From the NCBI GenBank assembly GCA_015232575.1, contig JADFZL010000029.1, forward strand, positions 1 to 51,779: DNA of 51,779 nucleotides, in the 5' to 3' direction. Positions 8,062 to 16,330 of this stretch are shown in pieces. The first letter of the stretch is position 1. Each line of letters begins with the position of its first letter. The position numbers and the translations under genes are program-made. The notes under the pieces were generated by a model. It searched no databases and was not told where the DNA came from. It saw nothing but the letters and a program-made list of their open reading frames with translations. The stretch comes from Candidatus Rifleibacteriota bacterium. Its GTDB lineage: Bacteria; Muiribacteriota; Ozemobacteria; Ozemobacterales; Ozemobacteraceae.

Positions 8062-9072
8062 TTAATCAATGCGTTCCCACATTGATTCAGGCATTTCAAG
8101 TATCATTTTAAGGCAACCATTGCATCCGCAATATTCAGCGTCATGAACGCAGATAACTTTTCCGCCGCCATAAGGCTTCAGGCTCTTCTCAATTGCGAAA
8201 TCAAGGCCCCTGAGTCTCGAGCCGCCACCGGCGACAACTATATTGCTTCTGAGCTTAGACTGAAACTCCGGATCGAAAGATGCGACAAGCTGCTGAACAG
8301 CTGCACATATCGAATCGGTTAAGGCAGTACACGAGTCATTTATAGCTTGTGATACGTCATATTCCTTTTGAATTCCGCTCTCGGTTAAAGTGACCTGAAC
8401 TGGCTCACCGACGCCTACAAAGCCGTATTTTTCCTTGAGATTGGTAATGACTCTTCTTGACAATTGTACTTTAGGATAAATCTTAAGAATATTTTTCTCA
8501 AGAAGATCATCAAGATAGTTTCCCGCTTTTGTTATTGAAAGCTGATCTTCTTCTGTTGGCATTGAACCTGTAATTCGGCAAAGGTCAGTGGTTCCGGCGC
8601 CGATATCGACGATCAGGGTTTCGTCAAATCTGTCAATCGAATATCCAACTGCAAAAGGTTCTGATACAATAAGAATTTTATCAATAAACGACTTGGTAAC
8701 ATTGATTATGGCATTCTTGTTCTTGAAACTTGCATTCGCCGGAACTCCTATTGCTGCATAAATCGAATCTTCAGGCTTTTTGTCTGGAATAGCTTCGGCA
8801 ATTATGTGTTTAAGAATCAAACCAGTGGCTTCCAGGGCTTTGTCTGAAGTTTCAGATATTACCCCGTCTGCAAGAGGCCAGATTATGTTAAGGCCAAGAC
8901 GGTTGTCGAGCGCTTCGTCACCGAGAAGATAAGGTCTGTTCCCAAAGCGTTTCGCCGAAATTAAATCTTTGGGATATCCAACGCAGGTTCTGACGGTCAT
9001 CCTTTTCCCGGTTGAAGTTGATATGCTTGTACGAGAGGTTCCTAAATCAACCCCTAAATAAAATATTGCCAT
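8062..9072 (-). CDS. mamK: MamK, actin-like magnetosome filament protein
   Basis: A protein of 336 residues, the usual MamK length. The actin-fold motifs are present: phosphate-1 loop YLGVDLGTSRTSI at the N-terminus, phosphate-2 DIGAGTTDLC near residue 150 and adenosine motif VVAGGGSRLRGL near residue 290. The stretch VGYPKDLISAKRFGNRPYLL followed by GDEALDNRLGL is characteristic of MamK rather than MreB or ParM. MamK polymerises into cytoplasmic filaments that align and segregate magnetosome chains. ATG at 9072 overlaps the upstream stop (TAATG) and has AAAGGAG, so it is translationally coupled to the coiled-coil gene. The C-terminus has several Cys (CVHDAEYCGCNGC), unusual for actin-like proteins. 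Confidence 0.93.
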   Translation of the reverse strand: MAIFYLGVDLGTSRTSISTSTGKRMTVRTCVGYPKDLISAKRFGNRPYLLGDEALDNRLGLNIIWPLADGVISETSDKALEATGLILKHIIAEAIPDKKPEDSIYAAIGVPANASFKNKNAIINVTKSFIDKILIVSEPFAVGYSIDRFDETLIVDIGAGTTDLCRITGSMPTEEDQLSITKAGNYLDDLLEKNILKIYPKVQLSRRVITNLKEKYGFVGVGEPVQVTLTESGIQKEYDVSQAINDSCTALTDSICAAVQQLVASFDPEFQSKLRSNIVVAGGGSRLRGLDFAIEKSLKPYGGGKVICVHDAEYCGCNGCLKMILEMPESMWERID

Positions 9073-9587
9073 TATATTTCTCCTTTTAACTTCCTTCTTA
9101 GCTCGATATTGTCATCAACAATTTTTTTCAGTATGGACAACTTTCTTTTATCTTTGGCTTTATCGCCGACGTGATTGATTAAATGCGAGAGTGATATTTT
9201 GTTGGGATCTAAAGGCATGGCGGGCACAGGGGATCTTAATTCCAATTCCCTTTTCTGTTCTTTGAGAAATTCAATTTCTTTATCTTTGAGGAAAAGGATT
9301 TCTCTGTTTGCCTTCAGCATTTTTTCAAGATTACTGATAATCTTCAGATATATGCTGTTCAACGCATCTGTTTTACCCAGGATTTTTAATATTTTGTCTC
9401 TGTCTTTTTTTGGTATTGATTCAATTTCCAATTCAGGAAGAACAAAGGCTTCCCATTCGTTTCCTGAAAAGAAATCTTCCTGCATGAGAATCTCTTCAAC
9501 GGCGCTGGTCTCAGTTACTTCGTTCGGCTGAGCGGCGTTGACAGGCAAAATGTTTGTGATTTTCTGAATTATTGAAGAAACTAACAT
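9072..9587 (-). CDS. Coiled-coil protein coupled to mamK
   Basis: About 171 residues from the ATG at 9587; an in-frame GTG at 9605 lies inside a predicted promoter, so it is less likely. The N-terminus (MLVSSIIQKITNILPV) may be an amphipathic helix. Residues 75-125 form a coiled coil (FLKDKEIEFLKEQKRELELR). The C-terminal 40 residues are basic and helical. The stop overlaps the mamK start by one base. A filament-anchoring or MamK-regulating role is inferred only from coupling. No known family recognised. Confidence 0.7.
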   Translation of the reverse strand: MLVSSIIQKITNILPVNAAQPNEVTETSAVEEILMQEDFFSGNEWEAFVLPELEIESIPKKDRDKILKILGKTDALNSIYLKIISNLEKMLKANREILFLKDKEIEFLKEQKRELELRSPVPAMPLDPNKISLSHLINHVGDKAKDKRKLSILKKIVDDNIELRRKLKGEI

Positions 9588-9595
9588 AGGAAGCA

Positions 9596-9624
9596 AATAT
9601 ACCACATTTTATCAGGAAATACAA
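9596..9624 (-). promoter_or_regulatory. Possible internal promoter, coil-mamK
   Basis: Minus strand TTGTAT, 17-base spacer, TATATT. The -10 ends only eight bases before the ATG at 9587, so transcripts would be nearly leaderless. No Shine-Dalgarno is seen for this gene. Confidence 0.4.
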
Positions 9625-9663
9625 GAGACAAAACTTCACACTAACTGAGTATTATCAAGGAAA

Positions 9664-11787
9664 TCAATTAATATTTGTGCTGGCTGCAATTCCTTCAAGA
9701 TCAAGAAAATAGGCGATTTTTCCGTCGTTCATTACGGTGGAGCCTGCGTATTCAAAAGGTGTTTTAATGCTTCGATCAAGAGGTTTTATAATGATTTCTT
9801 CTACTCCGTATATTTGATCAACGAGTAATCCATAGCGTGAGAAGCCAGTTGAAACAAGAATAATATTCAAATCAGCTCCAGTGCGTCTGTGCAGAGAAGA
9901 GCTCTGTTGCTGGTTTTCATTAGAATCTTCTCTGGTTCCTTCACCATGTTTGTGAAACCGTTGTTCGATAAGCGGCAGGCGCCTGTCCGGTTTTTCTTTT
10001 CCAGTAACGGGATCCAAAAAAACTCTTTTAATATTAAGTATTGCCGCCAGGTCAACTATCTGGATCAATTCGCCTTTGTGAACAAGGGCCTTTGAATTTT
10101 CAGTTTCTTCAATATGATTTAGAATATCTTCGTAAGGGATTTTCACGGTTTCGATAATACTGACGCGGGGAATTAAGAATCTTTCATTTTGAACAGAAAT
10201 CCATAGGGCGCGAATAACAGTAAGTGTCAGCGGAAGTTTTATGCGAAATAGCGTTCGGTAGCCTTTTCTTGATTTGACTTCAACTTTTCCGCCGAATTTT
10301 TCGAATCCAATTTTTATCGCCTGCATATCCTGGCCAAGTCCATAAGAATGAGCATCATTTCCGGCTTTAAGAAAATCAACAAGGAAGTCCAGAGACATTC
10401 TTTCGCTTTCCTGTGAGGCTTCCATTTCTTCGCTGCTGATAAGGCTGGTTTCCAGAGATTGCATAAGAATTTTCTGAAGATCAATTCCCTGCCCATCGTC
10501 CTCCAGTTGAATAATAACCTGTCCGGCTTCGTGAAATGCTTTCAAAGCTATCTTTCCAGCAGGTTTCTTTCCAAGCTCAGAACGTTTCTTCGGAGTTTCG
10601 AGCGCGTATGTGATAACATTTCTGAGTAGTCGCGTAAGTGGCTCGAATAACATCTCTATGAGAGTTTTATCAACACGAATTTCATTGCCGGCGACTTCAA
10701 GGATTACCTCTTTCCCTGCTTCCCGGGCAATTCTTGTAGCCATGTCAGAAAGACTGTGAAAGATTCTTCCAATTGGCTGAGTCCGTGTTTTCATAACTGC
10801 TTCCTGTATTGATGAAGCAATAAGACTGATTTTCTGACTTCCGGTCTGAATAGCCTTTTCGTCATGTTGTAAAAGAGCCGTTTTCAGGTGATTTTTACTT
10901 GAAATAAGTTCGCCTGAGAGATCCAGAAGGGTTAGCTGAAATTTTTCGTCCATTGCTGGAATTTTTTCAGGCGGCTGACTGATAGAGGGGTCTGATGCAA
11001 AAGGCGAATTGAATATAACCGGTTTTTCGGATACTTCAGGAAGTGGTTTAACCGGAGGCGCTTTTTCGGAAATTTGAACTTTTGGAATGACAATTGGCTT
11101 GGATATTGTCGCAGTTTGAGATTCATCTTTGGGTGCTGAAGATACTTTTTCAATTGGTGCCTGTTGAGGTTTTTGCGAAGAATCAGAAGCGCTTGTTTCT
11201 TTTGTAATTGGCTTTTCGGGATGTGCAGGTTTCTCCGCTGCCGGTTTAGATGGTTTAATTGATGCAGCGACCTTTGCTTCCAGGGCTTCCATCGCAGAAG
11301 CTGCTGATTTTGCATCAGCGGAATCCTTCTTTGATCTAGCGGCTGGAAAGAGTGATAAGGCCATGCGGGCTGCTTCTGACATCACAGAGCTTTTTTCAGA
11401 GTCAGAAAGGTTCGGGTTTGATAAAATCTTGATCTTGTCGCGGGCCATCTCAAGAACACTTTGAACGTTATCCGGGTCGAGCTGGGTTTTATATACAAGA
11501 TTAAAAGGTATTTTCCTGTGAAGGGAGCCTATGGTTCCCATTTCATCAATGTTTAGCCTTGAATAAATTACCTCGCCAAACACCCCAAGGATTTTGGTGA
11601 AATCCATGAGATATTTACCTCTGTCATCAAGATCAGAATAAAGTTCATAATCAACATCGTAGATATAAACTCCAGATTCGCTTGCCTCTACAAGATGCGG
11701 CTTGATGAGATCCATCTTCGCCTTTAAATATGATGGATTCTCCTGTGTTTTGGAACTAACGTTCTGCTGGGCTTCGCTACTGGTCAT
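9664..11787 (-). CDS. CheA-like protein lacking a histidine phosphotransfer domain
   Basis: A protein of 707 residues. Residues 25-125 resemble the CheA P2-like domain (SGVYIYDVDYELYSDLDDRG). Residues 140-275 are a Pro/Lys/Ser linker. Residues 280-340 match the dimerisation helices (MKTRTQPIGRIFHSL), 345-500 the kinase ATP-binding domain (FEPLTRLLRNVITYALETP, then DDGQGID) and 505-700 the CheW-like P5 domain. There is no P1/Hpt domain with a phospho-acceptor His, and the N-box reads RNVITYAL where CheA has RN..DHG. It may therefore be a signalling scaffold or trans-acting kinase. It starts two bases after the STAS gene. Adjacency to mamK suggests a link between chain organisation and chemosensory signalling, which is inference. 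Confidence 0.8.
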   Translation of the reverse strand: MTSSEAQQNVSSKTQENPSYLKAKMDLIKPHLVEASESGVYIYDVDYELYSDLDDRGKYLMDFTKILGVFGEVIYSRLNIDEMGTIGSLHRKIPFNLVYKTQLDPDNVQSVLEMARDKIKILSNPNLSDSEKSSVMSEAARMALSLFPAARSKKDSADAKSAASAMEALEAKVAASIKPSKPAAEKPAHPEKPITKETSASDSSQKPQQAPIEKVSSAPKDESQTATISKPIVIPKVQISEKAPPVKPLPEVSEKPVIFNSPFASDPSISQPPEKIPAMDEKFQLTLLDLSGELISSKNHLKTALLQHDEKAIQTGSQKISLIASSIQEAVMKTRTQPIGRIFHSLSDMATRIAREAGKEVILEVAGNEIRVDKTLIEMLFEPLTRLLRNVITYALETPKKRSELGKKPAGKIALKAFHEAGQVIIQLEDDGQGIDLQKILMQSLETSLISSEEMEASQESERMSLDFLVDFLKAGNDAHSYGLGQDMQAIKIGFEKFGGKVEVKSRKGYRTLFRIKLPLTLTVIRALWISVQNERFLIPRVSIIETVKIPYEDILNHIEETENSKALVHKGELIQIVDLAAILNIKRVFLDPVTGKEKPDRRLPLIEQRFHKHGEGTREDSNENQQQSSSLHRRTGADLNIILVSTGFSRYGLLVDQIYGVEEIIIKPLDRSIKTPFEYAGSTVMNDGKIAYFLDLEGIAASTNIN

Positions 11788-11789
11788 AA

Positions 11790-12098
11790 TTAATCTTTAA
11801 GTATTTCATTTAAGTTTAAAACCTCAAAAGTATCTCTGATATATTCCGAAACGCCTTTCAATGAGATCTTCAGACCTTTTCCGGGAACAGATTTTTTTGT
11901 TGCAATTAAAATTTCTATTGCAGTTGAATCTATCTTTCTTACAGTTGCAAAATCGAAAATTATTTCTGTTGGATTCTTTGAAAGAACAGATTCAAGGGTC
12001 GCGCGCAAAGGAGCAACCGTTTTTGCGGTAAGAGCTCCGTCAATTATAACCGTAACTTTCGTTCCATCCCACTGGACATTGCTTTCTGTCTCTTTCAA
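11790..12098 (-). CDS. STAS-domain protein (anti-sigma antagonist type)
   Basis: About 102 residues from a TTG at 12098, preceded by GGAGAA at six bases; the frame is open from another TTG at 12110. It is a single STAS domain: strands VTVIIDGAL, IIFDFATVRKIDSTAIEILI and ISLKGVSEYIRDTFEVLNL. The conserved Ser in KIDSTAIEIL is the usual phosphorylation site of SpoIIAA-type antagonists. No anti-sigma kinase is visible; the CheA-like protein downstream is the obvious candidate partner. Own strong promoter at 12131-12158. Confidence 0.82.
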   Translation of the reverse strand: MKETESNVQWDGTKVTVIIDGALTAKTVAPLRATLESVLSKNPTEIIFDFATVRKIDSTAIEILIATKKSVPGKGLKISLKGVSEYIRDTFEVLNLNEILKD

Positions 12099-12130
12099 TT
12101 CTTTCTCCAATTAGCCACTTTTTGAGAAAA

Positions 12131-12158
12131 AGTATAGCATAAACATCTATTTTGTCAA
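12131..12158 (-). promoter_or_regulatory. Strong sigma70-type promoter for STAS-CheA-mamK operon
   Basis: Minus strand reads consensus TTGACA, a 16-base spacer and TATACT with TG one base upstream (extended -10). It is the best promoter match in the window and would drive STAS, the CheA-like gene and perhaps mamK. Confidence 0.8.
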
Positions 12159-12180
12159 GGGAAATGAAAAAGAAGAATTG

Positions 12181-15100
12181 TCAGGCGATCTTTGGAGTTT
12201 CCTGTATTTCCGGAACAAGAATAATATCAGCTTGTTTAACTGTAAATTGGATATCGCCAAGCTCAATGACATCACCTTTGAAAATAGATGCTTCATTATG
12301 GATAACGATCTTGTTAAGCCTGGTTTCACCTGATTTGGAGATTTTTGTAATTCTTAGTGTATCATTAACAATTTTGACCACAAAGTGAATTTTACTGATA
12401 TTAAGGCCGGGAAGGGGAAGTTCACAGAATTTAGATCGTCCAACGCTGATTTCAGAGCCCATTGCTTCATAAATTTCTCCGTTGCCTGAGGCGAGGGCAA
12501 ATTGAATATAGCGGGTGAGCTTGAAAGGCAGCATCCTTTTTCTTGATGAAAACAGGTTTTCCCTTGAACTTTCATCCGTTTCTGAAAAAGATTCACCGGA
12601 TTTTTTTGATTCCTCTTGATTCTTTTCTAGTTCCTCAACATCTTCCCTGGCTTCTTTTGCTACGAAATTTTCATCTCTAATTTCTTCAACTTTTTCAACT
12701 TCATTTACTTCACTTACTTTACTTGCTTCATTAACCTCATTAACTCCACTTACTTCATTTACTTTGACTTCTTCGGCATTTTCATCATCATTTGTTTCTG
12801 CAACAACTCTTTCGTCCAGCTTGAATGTATCCTCGGTAATTTCTTCCCCGAATCTATCAAAAATCTTTTCCTGGAATTTTATATCGAAAGATGGCATTTC
12901 TGAGGTAAGTTTGTTTTTCAATTCAGGTTGAGATGAAAAACTGTTTTCTGACGAAAGGAAACCAGGATTGTACTCCAGCAGAAGTCTTGGCTTTTTCGAG
13001 GATAAAAACTGTGAATTAGTGCCAGAATTGGCCCTTGGATCTTTATCCAGTTTTGAACGTCCGAGATCAAGTTTTGGTAATGATGAACTGCTGAAATCCA
13101 ATTCCGGACGGCTTAAAATAGGCATCACTATTGAAACTTCTGAAGCCTGAATATAGGCAGAGGCAGACATTGAGGAGCGATCATGATGAATAATGAAATC
13201 ATTATGTCTTTCGCTTCGCTCTGATGGACAAAAATAGTTTTCACTGATTATGTCGTTGGCTTTTGTAATTTGACTCGGGTTGATTTCAGGTTGCCAGTCA
13301 ATTTTTGTTGAATTTGTGCAGGAAACTGAAATCTCAAGATATTTGTCGAGTTTGTGAAAATCAGAAGTCAGCCTGAAAGAAAAATTTTCCGCTGAAAAAG
13401 AATCCTGACGGTTCAAATGCGTATTCAAAAAAGAAAGACGCTCAATTCCAGGCGCTTTTATCAGCTTAGCATTCTGATAAAAAAATTCAGGTGAAGTCGT
13501 TAATTTCGGAGGAGTAAAAGAAGGTTTTGGCTTCAAATCCTGCGATGGGATAGCTGGATTCTGCGTAAGCTCAGTCTGCATCGATTGTGAGACAGCAGCG
13601 CTTTCTGTTTCTTCAGCTGAGAAAGATGGTTGCGTCGGTTTCAATGCTTGAGTATCAGTGGTGTCAATCTCTTCCTTTCCCGGCAAAGAAGGCTGCACTG
13701 GTTGAGTTGCTTGAATCGTGGGGGTGCCAATTTCTTCTTTTGTCGCGAAAGAAGGTTGTGTTGGATTTGTTTCTTGAGTCGTGGGGGTGCCAATTTCTTC
13801 TTTTGTCGCGAAAGAAGGTTGTGTTGGATTTGTTTCTTGAGTCGTGGAGGTTTCTATTTCCTCTTTTGCCGGGAAAGATGGTTGTGTTGGCTTGGTTGCT
13901 TGAGTCGTGGAGGTGTCTATTTCTTCTTTTGTCGGGAAAGATGGCTGCGTTGGCTTCGCTGCTTTAGTCGTGGCAGTTTCTATGACTTCTTTTATTGGTA
14001 ATGACGTTTGTTTTGGTTTGATTGCGTGGGTCTTATTAGTGTCTACTGCTTTTTTCGTGGGGAAAGATGACTGCGGTGAATCAATTGATTGTGAGTTTGC
14101 GGTGTCTTTTGCTTTCTTCGCATATAGAAATGACTGTTGTAATTGCGTCAATTGAGCATTAGCAACGTTTTTTGCCTTTTTCGGTTGAAGATTGGATTGT
14201 TCAGCTTCACTTGTAGTTTGTCTGGGAAATGATTCTTGCTGGGATTCGACGGAAGGGATTGAATTGCTTTCAACTGGCGGCTTAAGATCCAATTCAGGAT
14301 GAGGTAGCAGAGGAGAGTTCTCAGAAGACTTATCTATTTTGGGGTAAATCCTGTGTGTTGCCATGGGTTCTGAGTTAAGCAAATCTGAAGAAGGGTTTGA
14401 AATGAATCGTTTGCTCTTCTGATCGTATTTGAATCTGAGCGGAGAGCACTTTCGGTGTTTTTGATTGGCCATATAAAGCCGATATTTTTCTTTGAGGAAG
14501 AAAAAAAGAAACATCAGCGAAAAAACTACCAATGCTGTATAACAAAGAATTCTGAAGTAATAAATTGACGATGTGATTACAGAATTTGGAACTGTAACCG
14601 GGTCTGTAATCGGAGGCGGGGAAGTGGCAATAACCGCAGGTAACCTGGGTTCCTGAGGTGCGGTTGCTGCTGGAATTGTCTTTGCAATGGAGTTGTTCTG
14701 AGGGCTTGCAATTGTGCTATTCCCTTGTGGAATAACTGTTTCAGAACTGCTCGCTTTATTATTAGTAGATATGGTTCCTGGTAAATCAGGTATCGGTTCA
14801 GGATCAACAATGTTATGGGACACACTGGTGCTGGTTTTTGTATTGGTATTAGTGCCAGTGTTAGTGTTAGAGTTGGTATTGGTGCTATGAAAGACGATTG
14901 GAAAAGAGAGCTTTTTCTTTCCGTATGTAAGCTTAAAGGTGTTTTTAGACAATTTGGAAGGTTTTCGAAAATTCAGAGTAAAAGTTTCAGCTTTATTTGG
15001 GCGATGACTGAGCTTTATTCCTTTTTCAGAATCTTCAGCAATCCTTTTTGCAGGATTTCCCTGGAAAAAAACTATATCATTGTTTTCAACAAGAAGATAA

Positions 15101-15279
15101 ACAATTCTCGGGTCCAGTGGTTCAAATTTTATGTTCAAATCAAACTGATCGCTTTGAACATTTGAAGCGACAACTTCAACGCCCTGGCATTGTGAAGGAA
15201 AGAAAGAAAAAATGCACAGAAGAATAAATCCAAAATAATATTGGACTTCTTTTGCTGCAAAACCACTGAAATTATTCAT
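12181..15279 (-). CDS. Membrane-anchored FHA-domain protein with tandem repeats
   Basis: A protein of 1032 residues. The N-terminus has a signal-like segment (YYFGFILLCIFSFFPSQC). A periplasmic region follows, with an Asn/Thr run near residue 135, then a membrane helix near residues 235-260 (ILCYTALVVFSLMFLFFFL). The next 650 residues are low complexity and include seven or more units of 21 residues (KPTQPSFPTKEEIDTSTTQ type). The C-terminal 95 residues are an FHA domain: VGRSKFCELPL, NISKIHF and a later RLNK give the Arg, Ser and His used to bind phosphothreonine. No Ser/Thr kinase is seen here. It likely senses the envelope and docks phosphorylated partners near MamK. Confidence 0.82.
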   Translation of the reverse strand: MNNFSGFAAKEVQYYFGFILLCIFSFFPSQCQGVEVVASNVQSDQFDLNIKFEPLDPRIVYLLVENNDIVFFQGNPAKRIAEDSEKGIKLSHRPNKAETFTLNFRKPSKLSKNTFKLTYGKKKLSFPIVFHSTNTNSNTNTGTNTNTKTSTSVSHNIVDPEPIPDLPGTISTNNKASSSETVIPQGNSTIASPQNNSIAKTIPAATAPQEPRLPAVIATSPPPITDPVTVPNSVITSSIYYFRILCYTALVVFSLMFLFFFLKEKYRLYMANQKHRKCSPLRFKYDQKSKRFISNPSSDLLNSEPMATHRIYPKIDKSSENSPLLPHPELDLKPPVESNSIPSVESQQESFPRQTTSEAEQSNLQPKKAKNVANAQLTQLQQSFLYAKKAKDTANSQSIDSPQSSFPTKKAVDTNKTHAIKPKQTSLPIKEVIETATTKAAKPTQPSFPTKEEIDTSTTQATKPTQPSFPAKEEIETSTTQETNPTQPSFATKEEIGTPTTQETNPTQPSFATKEEIGTPTIQATQPVQPSLPGKEEIDTTDTQALKPTQPSFSAEETESAAVSQSMQTELTQNPAIPSQDLKPKPSFTPPKLTTSPEFFYQNAKLIKAPGIERLSFLNTHLNRQDSFSAENFSFRLTSDFHKLDKYLEISVSCTNSTKIDWQPEINPSQITKANDIISENYFCPSERSERHNDFIIHHDRSSMSASAYIQASEVSIVMPILSRPELDFSSSSLPKLDLGRSKLDKDPRANSGTNSQFLSSKKPRLLLEYNPGFLSSENSFSSQPELKNKLTSEMPSFDIKFQEKIFDRFGEEITEDTFKLDERVVAETNDDENAEEVKVNEVSGVNEVNEASKVSEVNEVEKVEEIRDENFVAKEAREDVEELEKNQEESKKSGESFSETDESSRENLFSSRKRMLPFKLTRYIQFALASGNGEIYEAMGSEISVGRSKFCELPLPGLNISKIHFVVKIVNDTLRITKISKSGETRLNKIVIHNEASIFKGDVIELGDIQFTVKQADIILVPEIQETPKIA
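13622..14062 (-). repeat. 63-bp coding tandem repeat in the FHA protein
   Basis: A landmark AAAGA(A/T)GG recurs at exact 63-base steps: 13622, 13685, 13748, 13811, 13874, 13937, and in degenerate form at 14000. Each unit encodes 21 residues (consensus xPTQPSFxxKEEIxTxTTQ). Units at 13685, 13748 and 13811 are nearly identical over much of their length. Confidence 0.9.
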
Positions 15280-15340
15280 ACTGTTAATAAATCGGAATAA
15301 ACCTGAAAATACTTGAGCTGACCGTTCGAAAATATTTGAA

Positions 15341-15369
15341 TTGTTTTATCAGCCAATTTATGATACAAT
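15341..15369 (+). promoter_or_regulatory. Promoter for UbiA-family gene
   Basis: TTGTTT (15341-15346), 17-base spacer, TACAAT (15364-15369) with TG one base before the -10. The ATG at 15377 is eight bases from the -10, so the transcript would start at or next to the start codon. Confidence 0.55.
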
Positions 15370-15376
15370 CTCGGCC

Positions 15377-16285
15377 ATGTCTAGGCTTTCCATTCAGGAT
15401 TATGTACGTGCGATGCGTTTACCCTTTGTCAGCGCAACGATTGCCCCGTACATTTTTGGTGCTTTGCGTTCAGGGAGGCCCCTAAACTGGGTGTCGCTTA
15501 TTTTGGGAGCCCTGGTTGTTGGCTGCGCTCATCTTTTTGCAAACATGATTAATGATGTGGCAGACAAAAACTCTGGTGTAGATGATATTGACAAGAGATA
15601 TTTCGCTTTTTTTGGTGGATCAAAGCTTCTTCCTGAAGGCAGATTGTCTATTGACTGGTATACACGTGCGGCATTAGCGGCAGCCGGGCTAGCCGGCATT
15701 GCTCTTATTATATTAACTTATCGCCTGGGAAGGTATGAAACTCCGTTGTTGTTTGCAGTGGTCCTGGGTCTTGCATGGCAGTATTCCTGTCCTCCATTGA
15801 AATTTGCATACCGCGGTTTTGGTGAACTCATCGTTTTTATCTGCTGCGGACCAGCTTGCCTGGCGGGTGGAGTCTATTTGACAGGCGGAGGCTATCCATC
15901 AATTGGTCAGTGGCTGCTTTCATTCCCTTTTGGGTTTCTGACAACCGGAATCCTGCTTGCAAACGAAGTTCCCGATTATTTTGAAGATAAAGCATCAGAA
16001 AAGCGTAATCTTGTTGTAAGACTTGGTCAGGAGAAAGGTTGGCTTCTTTTTCTGCTCATCGAAATTTGCGGATGGATTTCAATTGCCGCGATCTGGTATC
16101 TCGGATATCTGAAAAGTATTGTAGCGTTGGCTACGTTAATAGCATTTCCATTAGTTTTATGGGCAACTTTTATTCTAAAAAACAATCCACAGCAGAAGGA
16201 ACTGTTAGTACTTTCGTCGAAACTTGGTATTGCTGTTCAGACTATCGTAAGCGTGATTCTGATAGCCGGTGAATTTATAAATTAA
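15377..16285 (+). CDS. UbiA-family prenyltransferase, MenA-like
   Basis: About 302 residues from the ATG at 15377 (MSRLSIQDYVRAMRLPF); an in-frame TTG at 15341 lies inside the promoter. Seven to nine hydrophobic segments. The two Asp motifs of the family are visible: NMINDVADKNSGVDD near residue 65 and NEVPDYFEDKASEKRNLVVR near residue 200. The second resembles MenA, which attaches the polyprenyl tail to dihydroxynaphthoate in menaquinone synthesis; other aromatic acceptors are possible. It sits directly before a polyprenyl diphosphate synthase, the source of its substrate. Not a magnetosome gene by known function. Confidence 0.83.
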   Translation: MSRLSIQDYVRAMRLPFVSATIAPYIFGALRSGRPLNWVSLILGALVVGCAHLFANMINDVADKNSGVDDIDKRYFAFFGGSKLLPEGRLSIDWYTRAALAAAGLAGIALIILTYRLGRYETPLLFAVVLGLAWQYSCPPLKFAYRGFGELIVFICCGPACLAGGVYLTGGGYPSIGQWLLSFPFGFLTTGILLANEVPDYFEDKASEKRNLVVRLGQEKGWLLFLLIEICGWISIAAIWYLGYLKSIVALATLIAFPLVLWATFILKNNPQQKELLVLSSKLGIAVQTIVSVILIAGEFIN

Positions 16286-16297
16286 CTCAGATAAGTA

Positions 16298-16326
16298 TTG
16301 TAAGTAAATTCGGAATTTCATAATAT
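16298..16326 (+). promoter_or_regulatory. Possible promoter for polyprenyl synthase
   Basis: TTGTAA (16298-16303), 17-base spacer, TAATAT (16321-16326). The ATG at 16331 is four bases further, so a leaderless transcript is predicted if this promoter is used. The preceding gene ends at 16285. Confidence 0.4.
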
Positions 16327-16330
16327 TAAT

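Noticed and set aside
13622..14062. Possible CRISPR array
   Set aside because: Units are contiguous at 63 bases, encode protein in frame and have no spacers.
13587..14155. Several long open frames on the plus strand opposite the FHA gene
   Set aside because: They are frame shadows of the 63-bp repeat array; a periodic sequence keeps all frames open, and none has a ribosome site or known family.
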